Shown: one piece after another, positions 16,526 to 24,688 of the stretch
How the letters are laid out: every line of letters starts with the position of its first letter
Position numbering within the stretch: position 1 is the stretch's first letter
Assembly (NCBI RefSeq): GCF_000092045.1
Contig: NC_007766.1
Span: 496,001 to 560,000 of the forward strand
DNA length: 64,000 nucleotides
Direction of reading: 5' to 3'
Origin: Rhizobium etli CFN 42
GTDB lineage: Bacteria; Pseudomonadota; Alphaproteobacteria; Rhizobiales; Rhizobiaceae
Program-made: the position numbers and the translations under genes
The notes under the pieces: model-generated
The model's database searches: none
What the model saw: the letters and a program-made list of their open reading frames with translations, nothing else
Told to the model about the DNA's origin: nothing

Positions 16526-17856
16526 CCGACCCGGAGCTGATGCGGCATGGCGGAAGCTGCCTCCGTCGCCCAGACCAGCTGCGCATTGTCGGGTTCGGCA
16601 TCGAAATGCTGCCGGCCGAGAATCGTGTTGACGATCTTGGCGCTGCGCCAGGCCATGAGACTGAGCTGCGAGTCGGCGATGCCGTGCGAGTATCGGCCGG
16701 CATTCTGGGCAAACAGCCGGTTGGACCTCGGGCCTGTCCACTGCATCGTGTAGTCGTCGTTCAAGGTGGGATATCCATTTCTGTCGAGGCTGATCCTTTC
16801 GCCGAGCGAACCGAGCGCATCCGGCAAACGGAACCTGTAGCCGGTGGCCAGCACCACCGCATCGGCATGCAGCACCTCGATCCCGCCGTCGAAATGGTTG
16901 CGGACGATCAGCCGATAGGCATTGCCGTTCCGCTCCATCTGGATCACGTCGCGGTTCGGCGACAGAGATGCGTTCAGCGTGCTCTGATCGAGATACCGCA
17001 GCGCGTAGAGGCGTCGGTAGATCGAGTGGATCGTCGAGATCGACAGGCCGTCGCTGGTCAGGATCGAGTTCTTCAGCGCCGCCTGTTTCTGCTCGCCGCT
17101 GAGCTTCAGATAGGCCTGCACATATTCCGGCGAGAAGACCTGGTTCGAAAACGGCGTGTCGTTGATCGGCTCGAAATTGTGGCGCCGGCTGATCCAGGTC
17201 AGCTCCTTGATCGAGCTGGCATCCCCAAGCAGCGCGTCGACCACCTCGCCGCCGCTCTGGCCGCCGCCGACCACGACGATGCGGCCGGCGCGAAGATCCT
17301 TGAGACGCGACTTGGCATCGCTGTTGTGGAAGCAATCGGGCCCAAGGAAGGGTTTCGCCCAGTCGGGCACGAAGGGCGAAGACCCCGTACCGATCACCAG
17401 ATTCGTCGCTTCTTCCTGGCCGTTGTCGAAGCGCAGGACGAAACGGTCGTCGCGGTGCTCCACGTCGCGAATTTCAGTTGCGTAGCGCAAGCCGTCAACG
17501 CCATTGGCGACCCAGGCGAGATAGCGCGCAAATTCCTGCCGGGGAACGGCCTCGTAATTGGCGTTCAGGAAGGCGTAGAGCCGCTTATGCGCCACCAGAT
17601 AGGAGACGAACGACCAGCGGCTCGTCGGCAGGACCGGCGTGACGAGGTCCTTCAGGAAGGATGATTGCAGCTCGACCCCGGGCATCATCATGCCGGGATG
17701 CCAGTCGAACGAGGCTCGCCGCTCGAAGAAGCGGCTGCGCACTTCGGGCACGGATTCCAGCAGGCAGGCAAGGCTCAGATTGGAGGGACCGATGCCGATG
17801 CCGGCAAGATCGAGCGGCTCGTTGAGGGCATCCCTGCGGGTAAAAGCGACGGTCAT
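16498..17856 (-). CDS. vbsO: L-ornithine/lysine N-hydroxylase
   Basis: This 452-residue flavin monooxygenase of the SidA/PvdA/IucD family makes the N5-hydroxyornithine that later becomes the hydroxamate iron ligand. It has the FAD motif LAGIGIGPSNLSLA at about residues 17-30, the NADPH motif IVVVGGGQSGGEV, the conserved SSFLKDLVTPVLPTS segment near the substrate, and the C-terminal VVLATGYRF motif. The start overlaps the NRPS stop by 4 bases (ATGA), so translation is probably coupled. Lysine is a formal alternative substrate; the full vbs context favours ornithine. Confidence 0.88.
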   Translation of the reverse strand: MTVAFTRRDALNEPLDLAGIGIGPSNLSLACLLESVPEVRSRFFERRASFDWHPGMMMPGVELQSSFLKDLVTPVLPTSRWSFVSYLVAHKRLYAFLNANYEAVPRQEFARYLAWVANGVDGLRYATEIRDVEHRDDRFVLRFDNGQEEATNLVIGTGSSPFVPDWAKPFLGPDCFHNSDAKSRLKDLRAGRIVVVGGGQSGGEVVDALLGDASSIKELTWISRRHNFEPINDTPFSNQVFSPEYVQAYLKLSGEQKQAALKNSILTSDGLSISTIHSIYRRLYALRYLDQSTLNASLSPNRDVIQMERNGNAYRLIVRNHFDGGIEVLHADAVVLATGYRFRLPDALGSLGERISLDRNGYPTLNDDYTMQWTGPRSNRLFAQNAGRYSHGIADSQLSLMAWRSAKIVNTILGRQHFDAEPDNAQLVWATEAASAMPHQLRVGYGDGMLSS

Positions 17857-20800
17857 GCGTTATCCTTCTCTGTTTCCTTGAGACGCAGGGCAAGCCTTGA
17901 ATGGAAGGCGGGAGACCCGATCATGTGCAGATGGTTGGTGCCGGTGATGATTTCGGCCGCGCGAGCCCGCGGCGACAGGCGGCGCCAATCGATCAGGTTG
18001 AGGCCGCGGTTGAGGCTGTCATCGGCCGCCCAGGGATAGATCGGCACGTCATGGGGAACGAGCCGGTGCTTGCGGAAGATCAGGGCGTTGTCGATCAGCA
18101 CCCAGAACGTATGCTCGCGGCTGCTGATGTCGGGCCCGTCTGTGGGAAGCGGATCCTTCTCGTCGCCGACGAAGCGCAGGAACTGCTCGTAGGTATCGGC
18201 GTCCATCGTCGACAGCAGCCGGTCCGATTCGGGCCGCATCGCCGTCTTTTGCAGCCATGCCTGCACGTCCCGGTGCAGCATGTCGCGTTCGCCGGGCCGG
18301 AACCTCGGCTTGGCGCCGATGGCAAATTCCGATCCGAGGTCGCAGACATCGACCATCGCCATCATCCTGACGTCGACCTCGTTAGCAAGGGTGCGGGCGG
18401 CCTCGTAAGCCAGGAGCCCGCCCCAGGACCAACCGAGGAAAGTGCAGGGCGCGCCGCCGCTGTGCTTCCTGATATAGTCGACATAGCTCTCGATGATCTC
18501 TTCAACAGGCGCCCCGACTTCCTTCTTCTCGGACAGCGAGTGGCAAATGAAGCCGGTCGCCGGCTGATCGGCGCCGAGATAATCGACGAGCTTCACATAT
18601 TCGCGGGTGCTGACGAGGAGCCCCGGGAAGCAATAGAGCCGCGGCTTGGCGCCGGAGGCGCGCAGCACGATCACCTCGGAGAGATCGCGCTCCTCCCCCT
18701 GCTCCATCACGCCGGCAAAGGCGCGAATGGTCGGGTTGTTGAAGATATCGGCGACGGTGAGCGGGATCTTCGGCCGGCGCTGCCTGAGCTGCGTGAGGAT
18801 GCGGATCGCGCCCAGCGAATTGCCGCCGATGGCAAAGAAATTATCCTCGACGCTGATCGCTTCCAGCTTGAGAACCCGGCGCCAGACATCCAGCACCTCC
18901 TCTTCGAGCGCGGTCGCCGGCTCGATGATTGCGCGTTTGACCGGCTGGGGTGCGGGCAGCGCGAAGCGGTCGAGCTTGCTGTTCGGATTGGTCGGCATCT
19001 TCTCGAGTTCGACCACGGCCGCCGGCACCATATAGGATGGCAGGCTGCGCTCGAGGCCGGCGCGCACCGTCTCGACGTCAAGCCTCTCATCCTTCTTCGG
19101 CACGACATAGGCGACCAGCGCCTTTTCGCCGCCGGCATCGTCATCGCGCAGAACGACCAGGGCTTCGCCGACGCCGGGCTGCTGGAGGAGTGCGGCTTCG
19201 ACCTCGCCGAGTTCGATGCGGTATCCCCGCAGCTTCACCTGATGATCGACGCGGCCGACGAATTCGACCGTTCCGTCCTCGCGCCAACGTGTCAGGTCGC
19301 CGGAGCGATAGAGCCGGCCGCCCTTCTTGGAAAATGGGTCGGGGATGAAACGGTCGGCGGTCGCATCTGCTTTGCCGAGATAGCCGCGCGCGATGCCCTC
19401 GCCGCCAATATAGAGTTCGCCGGTCACGCCGATCGGGCACAGGTTGAGATCGGGATCGAGCACATAGACGCGCCGCAGCCCGACCGCGCGGCCGAGCGGC
19501 GCATAGACGCCCTGGAACTTCGTGCCGGCCCTGACCTTCCAGACCATCGGCGTCATGATCGTTTCCGTGGGACCATAGCCGTTGATCAGCCATTCCGACT
19601 TCAGCGCCCGCGACAGAAGATCGAAGGTCGTTTGCGCCAGCCCCTCGCCGCCAAAGGAATAGAGCCGCATCGGCGGCGCGCTGTCAGTGCTATCGGCCCA
19701 TTCCGCCAGCTGCTGCAGATAGGTTGTGGGAATGCTCGCATTGTTGGCGCCATGCTTGCGCATCGCCGTCAGCGTCTCCTCAGGCGTCCAGAGCGGCTGG
19801 TCGGGAAGAATGATGCTGCCGCCTTCCATCAGCGGGTTCATCCACCGCTCATGGCCGCCATCCGAACTGAAGGGCAGGAAGGGCAGCTCGCGGGATTCCG
19901 AGCTCATGCCATAGACGCGCGAGGTATTCTGCAGATGGTGCGTCAGCGGCCCGTGCTCGACGGCGACGCCTTTCGGCAATCCCGTCGAGCCCGAGGTGTA
20001 CATGACATAGGCGAGCTGGTCCTTGTGCGTGGGAACATAAAGCGGCGTATCCGGCTCGCCCTCGAGATCGAGCTTGTCGAGTTCGAGGACGGTCGCGTCG
20101 AGTTCTTCCGGCAGGCGGTGGCGCAGCCAGCTATGGGTGAGCACGATCTTGACGCCGCCATCGCGCAGGATGTGGTGGTTGCGCACCGGCGGATGGTCAG
20201 GCTCAACGGGAATATAGGCGCCGCCGGCCTTCAAGGTCGCGAGGATGCCGACGATCGCCTCCGGCGAGCGCTTGATGAAGATTGCGACCGTCACTTCGGC
20301 GCGAACGCCGAGTTGCCGCAGCCGATGACCGAGGCGGTTGGTGCTCGCCTCCAGCCAGCCATGGCTCCACTCCTCGTCGCCATAGACGATCGCGGTCTTG
20401 TCTGGCGTGCGGCGCGAATGGGCCGAGATCAGCTCGTGCACCGGCCGGTCGTCATTGACGGCGTCATCCTCATAGGGCGCCGACAGCCAGTCGAGCTCGT
20501 CGCTGCCCATGAGTTCGATATCCCTGATCCTGAGATCGGGCTTGGCGACGATCTGCTCCAGCACCAGGCAATAATGCCTGGAGACACGGGCAATCAGGGC
20601 GTCGTCATAGAGATCGCCGGCATAGTCGATCAGCCCGTACGCGCCGCCATCCGTGCGAGCCTCGACGACTAGGGAGAGCTCGCTGTCGGCGCGTGCGCCT
20701 GAGGGTTCCAGGTTCGTCGCCTGCCTCGGGACGGGATAAGGTTCGCGGAATTCGAACAAGGCCTTGACCACGGCCTCCTGGGCGGCTGCCTCGTCGACAA

Positions 20801-21845
20801 CAAGTTCCTGCGTGATGCGCTCCAGCGGCACGAGGCGGGCAAGCCCCTCCTGCGTCACCGACGAGATCGCCGCGACGACATCGTCGAGCGAGTGTCTCGA
20901 GGTCAGCGAGAGCACAAGGGGAAGAACCTGCTCGGCGCGGCCGCGGCTGGCGAGATGTTCGGTGCGGGGCCGCGCGACAAGCAGGCCGGTCAGCAGGGCA
21001 TAGTTGCCGTTGTAGCGCGCCAGAAGCGCGCAGAAGGCGGCGTGAAGCACGCGCTCGACGTGAACGCCCTTCCCCCTCGCATGCCGTTCGAGTTTGCTCC
21101 AGAGCTCGGGGGCGATCGAAAACCGATGCTCGGCGCGCGCCACGCCTGCCAGCCCACCGCTGTTGAAACGGGTCGGGAAGGTCGAGGCCGCATAGTCCAA
21201 ACCTATCGCATCGCGCCAGTAGGCAAGCGCCTGCCGCGCCTCATCCGTCTCCAGCCAATCGGCCTCGCGCGCCCCGGCGGCGATTTCCACCGGCTGCATA
21301 TCGCCGGCGGGTTCGCCATCGAGAATGCTGGCCAGCGACCCGGCAAGAACGGATTTTTCGCGGTCGTCGCAGATGATCGGATGCAGCATGATCGTCAGCA
21401 GCGACTGCCCATCGGCAAGCCGGATGATCTGGATGCGTGCGCCTGGCCCTTCCAGGAGATCGAAGCGCTTGTCGCGGAAGGCTTTCCGTGCGGCCAAGGC
21501 ATCGGGCTCGGAAAGAGCCGCGCCGTCCTTGCCGAGGATATCGAGCGGCACTTCGCTCGACGCGCCGCGATATTGCTCGATGCGGCCGCCCGCCAGCCGG
21601 CGGAAGCGGAAGGCAAGCGATGGATTCTGCGCCACGAGCGCGCGGCAGGCGCCGGCAATCGTCTCGACGTCGATCGCGGCGCTCAGCCGCAGCCCTATGA
21701 CCTGAGCGGGAAAGACCGTGTAATTGCCGATCTGCTCCAGCGACCAGATGCGCTTCTGCGCGATGGTCAGCGGAAAGCTCTCGAAGACGGCGTCCACTGC
21801 GTCGGTCGGACGGGCATCGGCGAAATTGGTGATCTGCTTGTTCAT
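17853..21845 (-). CDS. vbsS: Single-module NRPS (C-A-T-TE), vicibactin synthetase
   Basis: This 1330-residue multienzyme has four domains. The condensation-like domain (about 20-440) has the HHxxxDG motif degenerate, as HPIICDD at 155-161. The adenylation domain (about 460-965) contains YTSGSTGLPKGVAVEHG, NGYGPTE, YRSGDLTRW and the C-terminal Lys in NPNSKLDRF. The carrier domain has GGNSLGAI, with the phosphopantetheine Ser near 1010. The type I thioesterase has GWSWGG with Ser near 1140 and a late His in TGTNHLHMIG. The published model has it load hydroxyornithine, then trimerise and cyclise the finished unit through the TE. It lies between vbsG (18 bases upstream) and vbsO (overlapping). 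Confidence 0.92.
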   Translation of the reverse strand: MNKQITNFADARPTDAVDAVFESFPLTIAQKRIWSLEQIGNYTVFPAQVIGLRLSAAIDVETIAGACRALVAQNPSLAFRFRRLAGGRIEQYRGASSEVPLDILGKDGAALSEPDALAARKAFRDKRFDLLEGPGARIQIIRLADGQSLLTIMLHPIICDDREKSVLAGSLASILDGEPAGDMQPVEIAAGAREADWLETDEARQALAYWRDAIGLDYAASTFPTRFNSGGLAGVARAEHRFSIAPELWSKLERHARGKGVHVERVLHAAFCALLARYNGNYALLTGLLVARPRTEHLASRGRAEQVLPLVLSLTSRHSLDDVVAAISSVTQEGLARLVPLERITQELVVDEAAAQEAVVKALFEFREPYPVPRQATNLEPSGARADSELSLVVEARTDGGAYGLIDYAGDLYDDALIARVSRHYCLVLEQIVAKPDLRIRDIELMGSDELDWLSAPYEDDAVNDDRPVHELISAHSRRTPDKTAIVYGDEEWSHGWLEASTNRLGHRLRQLGVRAEVTVAIFIKRSPEAIVGILATLKAGGAYIPVEPDHPPVRNHHILRDGGVKIVLTHSWLRHRLPEELDATVLELDKLDLEGEPDTPLYVPTHKDQLAYVMYTSGSTGLPKGVAVEHGPLTHHLQNTSRVYGMSSESRELPFLPFSSDGGHERWMNPLMEGGSIILPDQPLWTPEETLTAMRKHGANNASIPTTYLQQLAEWADSTDSAPPMRLYSFGGEGLAQTTFDLLSRALKSEWLINGYGPTETIMTPMVWKVRAGTKFQGVYAPLGRAVGLRRVYVLDPDLNLCPIGVTGELYIGGEGIARGYLGKADATADRFIPDPFSKKGGRLYRSGDLTRWREDGTVEFVGRVDHQVKLRGYRIELGEVEAALLQQPGVGEALVVLRDDDAGGEKALVAYVVPKKDERLDVETVRAGLERSLPSYMVPAAVVELEKMPTNPNSKLDRFALPAPQPVKRAIIEPATALEEEVLDVWRRVLKLEAISVEDNFFAIGGNSLGAIRILTQLRQRRPKIPLTVADIFNNPTIRAFAGVMEQGEERDLSEVIVLRASGAKPRLYCFPGLLVSTREYVKLVDYLGADQPATGFICHSLSEKKEVGAPVEEIIESYVDYIRKHSGGAPCTFLGWSWGGLLAYEAARTLANEVDVRMMAMVDVCDLGSEFAIGAKPRFRPGERDMLHRDVQAWLQKTAMRPESDRLLSTMDADTYEQFLRFVGDEKDPLPTDGPDISSREHTFWVLIDNALIFRKHRLVPHDVPIYPWAADDSLNRGLNLIDWRRLSPRARAAEIITGTNHLHMIGSPAFHSRLALRLKETEKDNA

Positions 21846-21863
21846 CTTGCCATCCAGAGGTTT

Positions 21864-22082
21864 TCAGAGACGCGCATCGCCGGCCATCGCCGAGCGCAGG
21901 GAGAGCGGGCGGGGATCGGTCCACACGTCGCGGATATGGGCCAGGCATTCCTGGCGCGAACCGGCAAAGCCCGCGGCCTTCCAGCTCACCGGAATCCGCT
22001 TGTCCTGCGGCCAGACCGAGTAGTGGTGCTCGGTGTCAATGACGACGATCCAGAGATCGTCGCGGGGCTCAAGATTGTCCAT
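21864..22082 (-). CDS. vbsG: MbtH-like protein
   Basis: This 72-residue protein has the MbtH family core: YSVWP, then PVSW, then CLAHIRDVWTDPRPLSLR. MbtH proteins bind the adenylation domain and help it fold or work. It is the first gene of the vbsGSO operon, 18 bases before the synthetase, and sits about 28 bases downstream of the predicted start site of the leftward ECF promoter. Confidence 0.9.
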   Translation of the reverse strand: MDNLEPRDDLWIVVIDTEHHYSVWPQDKRIPVSWKAAGFAGSRQECLAHIRDVWTDPRPLSLRSAMAGDARL

Positions 22083-22115
22083 TCGAAACTCCTGCAGAGA
22101 TGGATGTCATGCGCA

Positions 22116-22145
22116 AATGACGGATCCTGATGGCCGCGGTTTAGA
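22116..22145 (-). promoter_or_regulatory. ECF (RpoI/PvdS-type) promoter for vbsGSO
   Basis: Read on the minus strand, CTAAAC (22144-22139) is followed, 16 bases later, by CGTCATT (22122-22116). This matches the iron-starvation sigma promoter pattern CTAAAT-N16/17-CGT known for PvdS, apart from T to C in the last -35 base. The distance to the vbsG ATG (22082) is suitable. Its mirror partner lies 32 bases away. Confidence 0.7.
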
Positions 22146-22176
22146 AAATTGATGAGAATTTTTTTCTTCGCCTCAC

Positions 22177-22206
22177 CCTAAATCGGGCCGAAGGTGGATC
22201 GTCATT
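22177..22206 (+). promoter_or_regulatory. ECF (RpoI/PvdS-type) promoter for vbsADL
   Basis: CCTAAAT (22177-22183), a 16-base spacer, then CGTCATT (22200-22206). This is a full match to the CTAAAT-N16-CGT pattern of iron-starvation sigma factors, with the same seven-base -10 block as the divergent vbsGSO promoter. The predicted start site is near 22210. Confidence 0.75.
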
Positions 22207-22276
22207 CTACCAAATCGGCACAGGAGCAGGCTTCATGCTCGCAGCGTCAAATGTCTTGCCGATCAAGGAGAACATC

Positions 22277-23263
22277 ATGGATTTCGATGCCGCCAGACAG
22301 AGGCGGGCTCTGCAGTCGCGGAGCTACATCAGGCTCGCCCCCAACATCGTCCACCTGAAGACCGCGCATGGACAGCACGAAGCCGCCTTCGAGGCCGAGG
22401 CCGGCGTCGCAACGATCGCCTTCTACCACGGCGAGCCGCCGCAATCGGCGGAGCTTCTGATGGCGGCGGCCGAAGCGGTGACGGCGGAGGATCGCTCGAT
22501 CAAGTCGGTCGTCTTCGAAGGCCATCAGGCAGGCCTTCCCCATCATATTTCAAGCACGGGGAAGCTCGATTCCGCGGTCCTCTGGCAATGGCCGTCGCTG
22601 TGGCTGCCGCAGCTGACCTATCCGCTGCCGCCGGTACGCGAGATGACCGCCGGCCGCTATCATCCGCGCCGGCCGGCAAAGCCGAAGGGCACCGTCTACC
22701 AGCGTTTCATTCCCTGGCTGGAGCGGGACATCAGCTTCCGCGTGGTCGATCCCGAGACCGATCTTGCGGCCTTCCACCGCTGGATGAACGATGAACAGGT
22801 CAACACGATCTGGGAGGATTCGGGCTCGATCGAGAAACACCGCGAGATCCTGGAGGAGCGGATCGCCGATCCGCATGTGCTGCCGCTGATCGGCAGTTTC
22901 GCCGATATCCCCTTCGGCTATTTCGAAGTCTATTGGGCCAAGGAGAACCGGCTCGGTCCCTTCTACGATGCCGATGATTACGATCGCGGCTGGCATGTGG
23001 CGATCGGTGAGCCGGATCATCGCGGAAAAAAATGGATCAGCGCCTGGCTTCCCTCGCTGATGCATTTCATCTTCCTCGACGATCCCCGCACGCAGCGCAT
23101 CGTCGGCGAGCCGCGCGCCAGCCACGAGCAGCAGATCCGCAATCTCGACCGCTCGGGCTTCGCCAAGGTCAAGCATTTCGATTTTCCGCATAAGCGGGCG
23201 CTGCTCGTGATGCTGAGCCGCGAGCGTTTCTTCGGCGATCATCTCTGGGTGCCGGCATCATGA
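22277..23263 (+). CDS. vbsA: Hydroxyornithine N5-acyltransferase (IucB/RhbD-type GNAT)
   Basis: This acyltransferase of about 328 residues transfers a (R)-3-hydroxybutyryl group from CoA to the hydroxylated side-chain nitrogen in the vicibactin pathway. The C-terminal half has the siderophore-acetyltransferase signature: the string DDPRTQRIVGEPRASHEQQI, then LDRSGFAKVKHFDFPHKRAL. The ATG at 22277 follows AAGGAG by 6 bases. An in-frame ATG at 22235 with AGGAG 8 bases upstream would add 14 residues and is equally possible. The stop overlaps the next start by ATGA. Confidence 0.85.
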   Translation: MDFDAARQRRALQSRSYIRLAPNIVHLKTAHGQHEAAFEAEAGVATIAFYHGEPPQSAELLMAAAEAVTAEDRSIKSVVFEGHQAGLPHHISSTGKLDSAVLWQWPSLWLPQLTYPLPPVREMTAGRYHPRRPAKPKGTVYQRFIPWLERDISFRVVDPETDLAAFHRWMNDEQVNTIWEDSGSIEKHREILEERIADPHVLPLIGSFADIPFGYFEVYWAKENRLGPFYDADDYDRGWHVAIGEPDHRGKKWISAWLPSLMHFIFLDDPRTQRIVGEPRASHEQQIRNLDRSGFAKVKHFDFPHKRALLVMLSRERFFGDHLWVPAS

Positions 23264-24678
23264 ACGACATGAGCGAGATGAGCGGCAGCCTGCGGAAAGG
23301 GCGGCTTGCGCCGGAAGATCTTGCCAGCCCGCACCTTTTCAGGCTGCTGCTGCGGCTCGGGCTGCCCGCCATGTTCGGCCTGTCGATCAACGCCGCCCAC
23401 CACACGATCAACATGATCTTCGTCGGCATGATCGGCGAAGACCAGATCGCCGCGATCATGATCGTGCTGCCGGTCCTGATGCTCGTCGCCGCTTTCGGCG
23501 AAGGCATCGGCGTCGGTGTGGCGACCGAGGTCGGGCGCGCACTCGGCGCCGGCAACCGGTCGAGAGCCAGCACCCTTGCCTCGGTCAGCCTTGCCGCCGG
23601 CGTCGCCTTCGGCGCCGCAAGCGCGGTTGCGATCGCAGCCTTTCCCTCGGTTCTGCTGTTCGGCGCCACATCAGCGATCGAGCCGCTGGCACAGCATTAT
23701 CTCCTCGTCATCGTGGTCTCGATTCCACTGACGATGGCGCAGATCATTCTCGACTTTCTGGCAATAGCCGAGGGCAATGCCCGCTTCAGCATGTGGACGC
23801 TCGTCGCCTGCTTCGCGCTGAACATCATCCTCGACCCGATCATGATCTTTGGCTTCGGTCTCGGCCTGCAGGGCGCGGCGATGGCAACCATCCTCTCCCA
23901 GCTCGTGGCGCTCTCGATCTACGGCGCCTATCATGCGAGGCGGCTTGGGACGATCCGACTGACGTTCGGCTGGCCATTCGGCGACCTCAGGCATCTCAAG
24001 GCGGTCCTTGCTGTGGGCGCACCGACGACGCTGACGAGCCTCGCGACGGCGGGCGCAATCGCTGCGATGCTGTCGGTCGCCGGCACCTATCACGGTGAAG
24101 ACGGCATCGCCGGCGTCGGCATCGCCTTGCGGCTGCTTGCGGTCGGCGCTTTGCCGGTCATCGGCATTTCGCTCGGGGCGCAGTCCATCCTGAGCTTTGC
24201 CTGGGGGCGCGGGGATATCTCCCGGGTGCTGGCGGCAGCCCGCATGCTCTCAGTTGTCACGAGCGCGGTCGGCGGCGTCTACGGGCTGGCAGCGATCATC
24301 TTTTCCGAGCGTCTTGCCGCGTTTTTCACCGACGAAGCTTCCGTGCTTTCGATCGCCGGCCAGGCGATCGTCGCAACCCATCTTCCCTTCCTGCTGTTCG
24401 GCCTCCGGCAGACCGTGCTGATCCTCTTCCAGGCGCAGGGCAGGCCGAACGCCGCCCTTGCCGTCGGCCTGGCGCAGAACGGATATCTTCTCTTTCCGCT
24501 GCTTGCGCTGCTGCCGCCCTTCTTCGGATTCTCCGGCCTGCTCTGGGCCATGTTCCTGGCTTCGGCGCTCACTGGCCTGTTGTCATGCTTCTGCCTCGCC
24601 CGATCCCTCGGCGCGCTCCGGCAGCGCTCGGACGAACCTCTGACATCAATCCGTCCCTATCCCCGCTTTTGTCCATGA
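23260..24678 (+). CDS. vbsD: MATE-family efflux protein, probable siderophore exporter
   Basis: This 472-residue integral membrane protein has about 12 hydrophobic segments. Its two homologous halves show the MATE pattern (LLRLGLPAMFGLSINAAHHT in half one; LKAVLAVGAPTTLTSLATAG in half two). MATE proteins are cation-coupled drug or metabolite exporters in the inner membrane. Its position inside the vbs operon, overlapping vbsA by 4 bases and 10 bases before vbsL, suggests it exports vicibactin. The name vbsD is assigned by gene order (vbsADL) and is less secure than the family call. Confidence 0.8.
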   Translation: MNDMSEMSGSLRKGRLAPEDLASPHLFRLLLRLGLPAMFGLSINAAHHTINMIFVGMIGEDQIAAIMIVLPVLMLVAAFGEGIGVGVATEVGRALGAGNRSRASTLASVSLAAGVAFGAASAVAIAAFPSVLLFGATSAIEPLAQHYLLVIVVSIPLTMAQIILDFLAIAEGNARFSMWTLVACFALNIILDPIMIFGFGLGLQGAAMATILSQLVALSIYGAYHARRLGTIRLTFGWPFGDLRHLKAVLAVGAPTTLTSLATAGAIAAMLSVAGTYHGEDGIAGVGIALRLLAVGALPVIGISLGAQSILSFAWGRGDISRVLAAARMLSVVTSAVGGVYGLAAIIFSERLAAFFTDEASVLSIAGQAIVATHLPFLLFGLRQTVLILFQAQGRPNAALAVGLAQNGYLLFPLLALLPPFFGFSGLLWAMFLASALTGLLSCFCLARSLGALRQRSDEPLTSIRPYPRFCP

Positions 24679-24688
24679 GAGGATTATC

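Noticed and set aside
17901..20672. 923-residue open frame on the plus strand
   Set aside because: It lies antisense to the adenylation, carrier and thioesterase domains of vbsS, has no family-like motifs and is an effect of GC-rich codon use.
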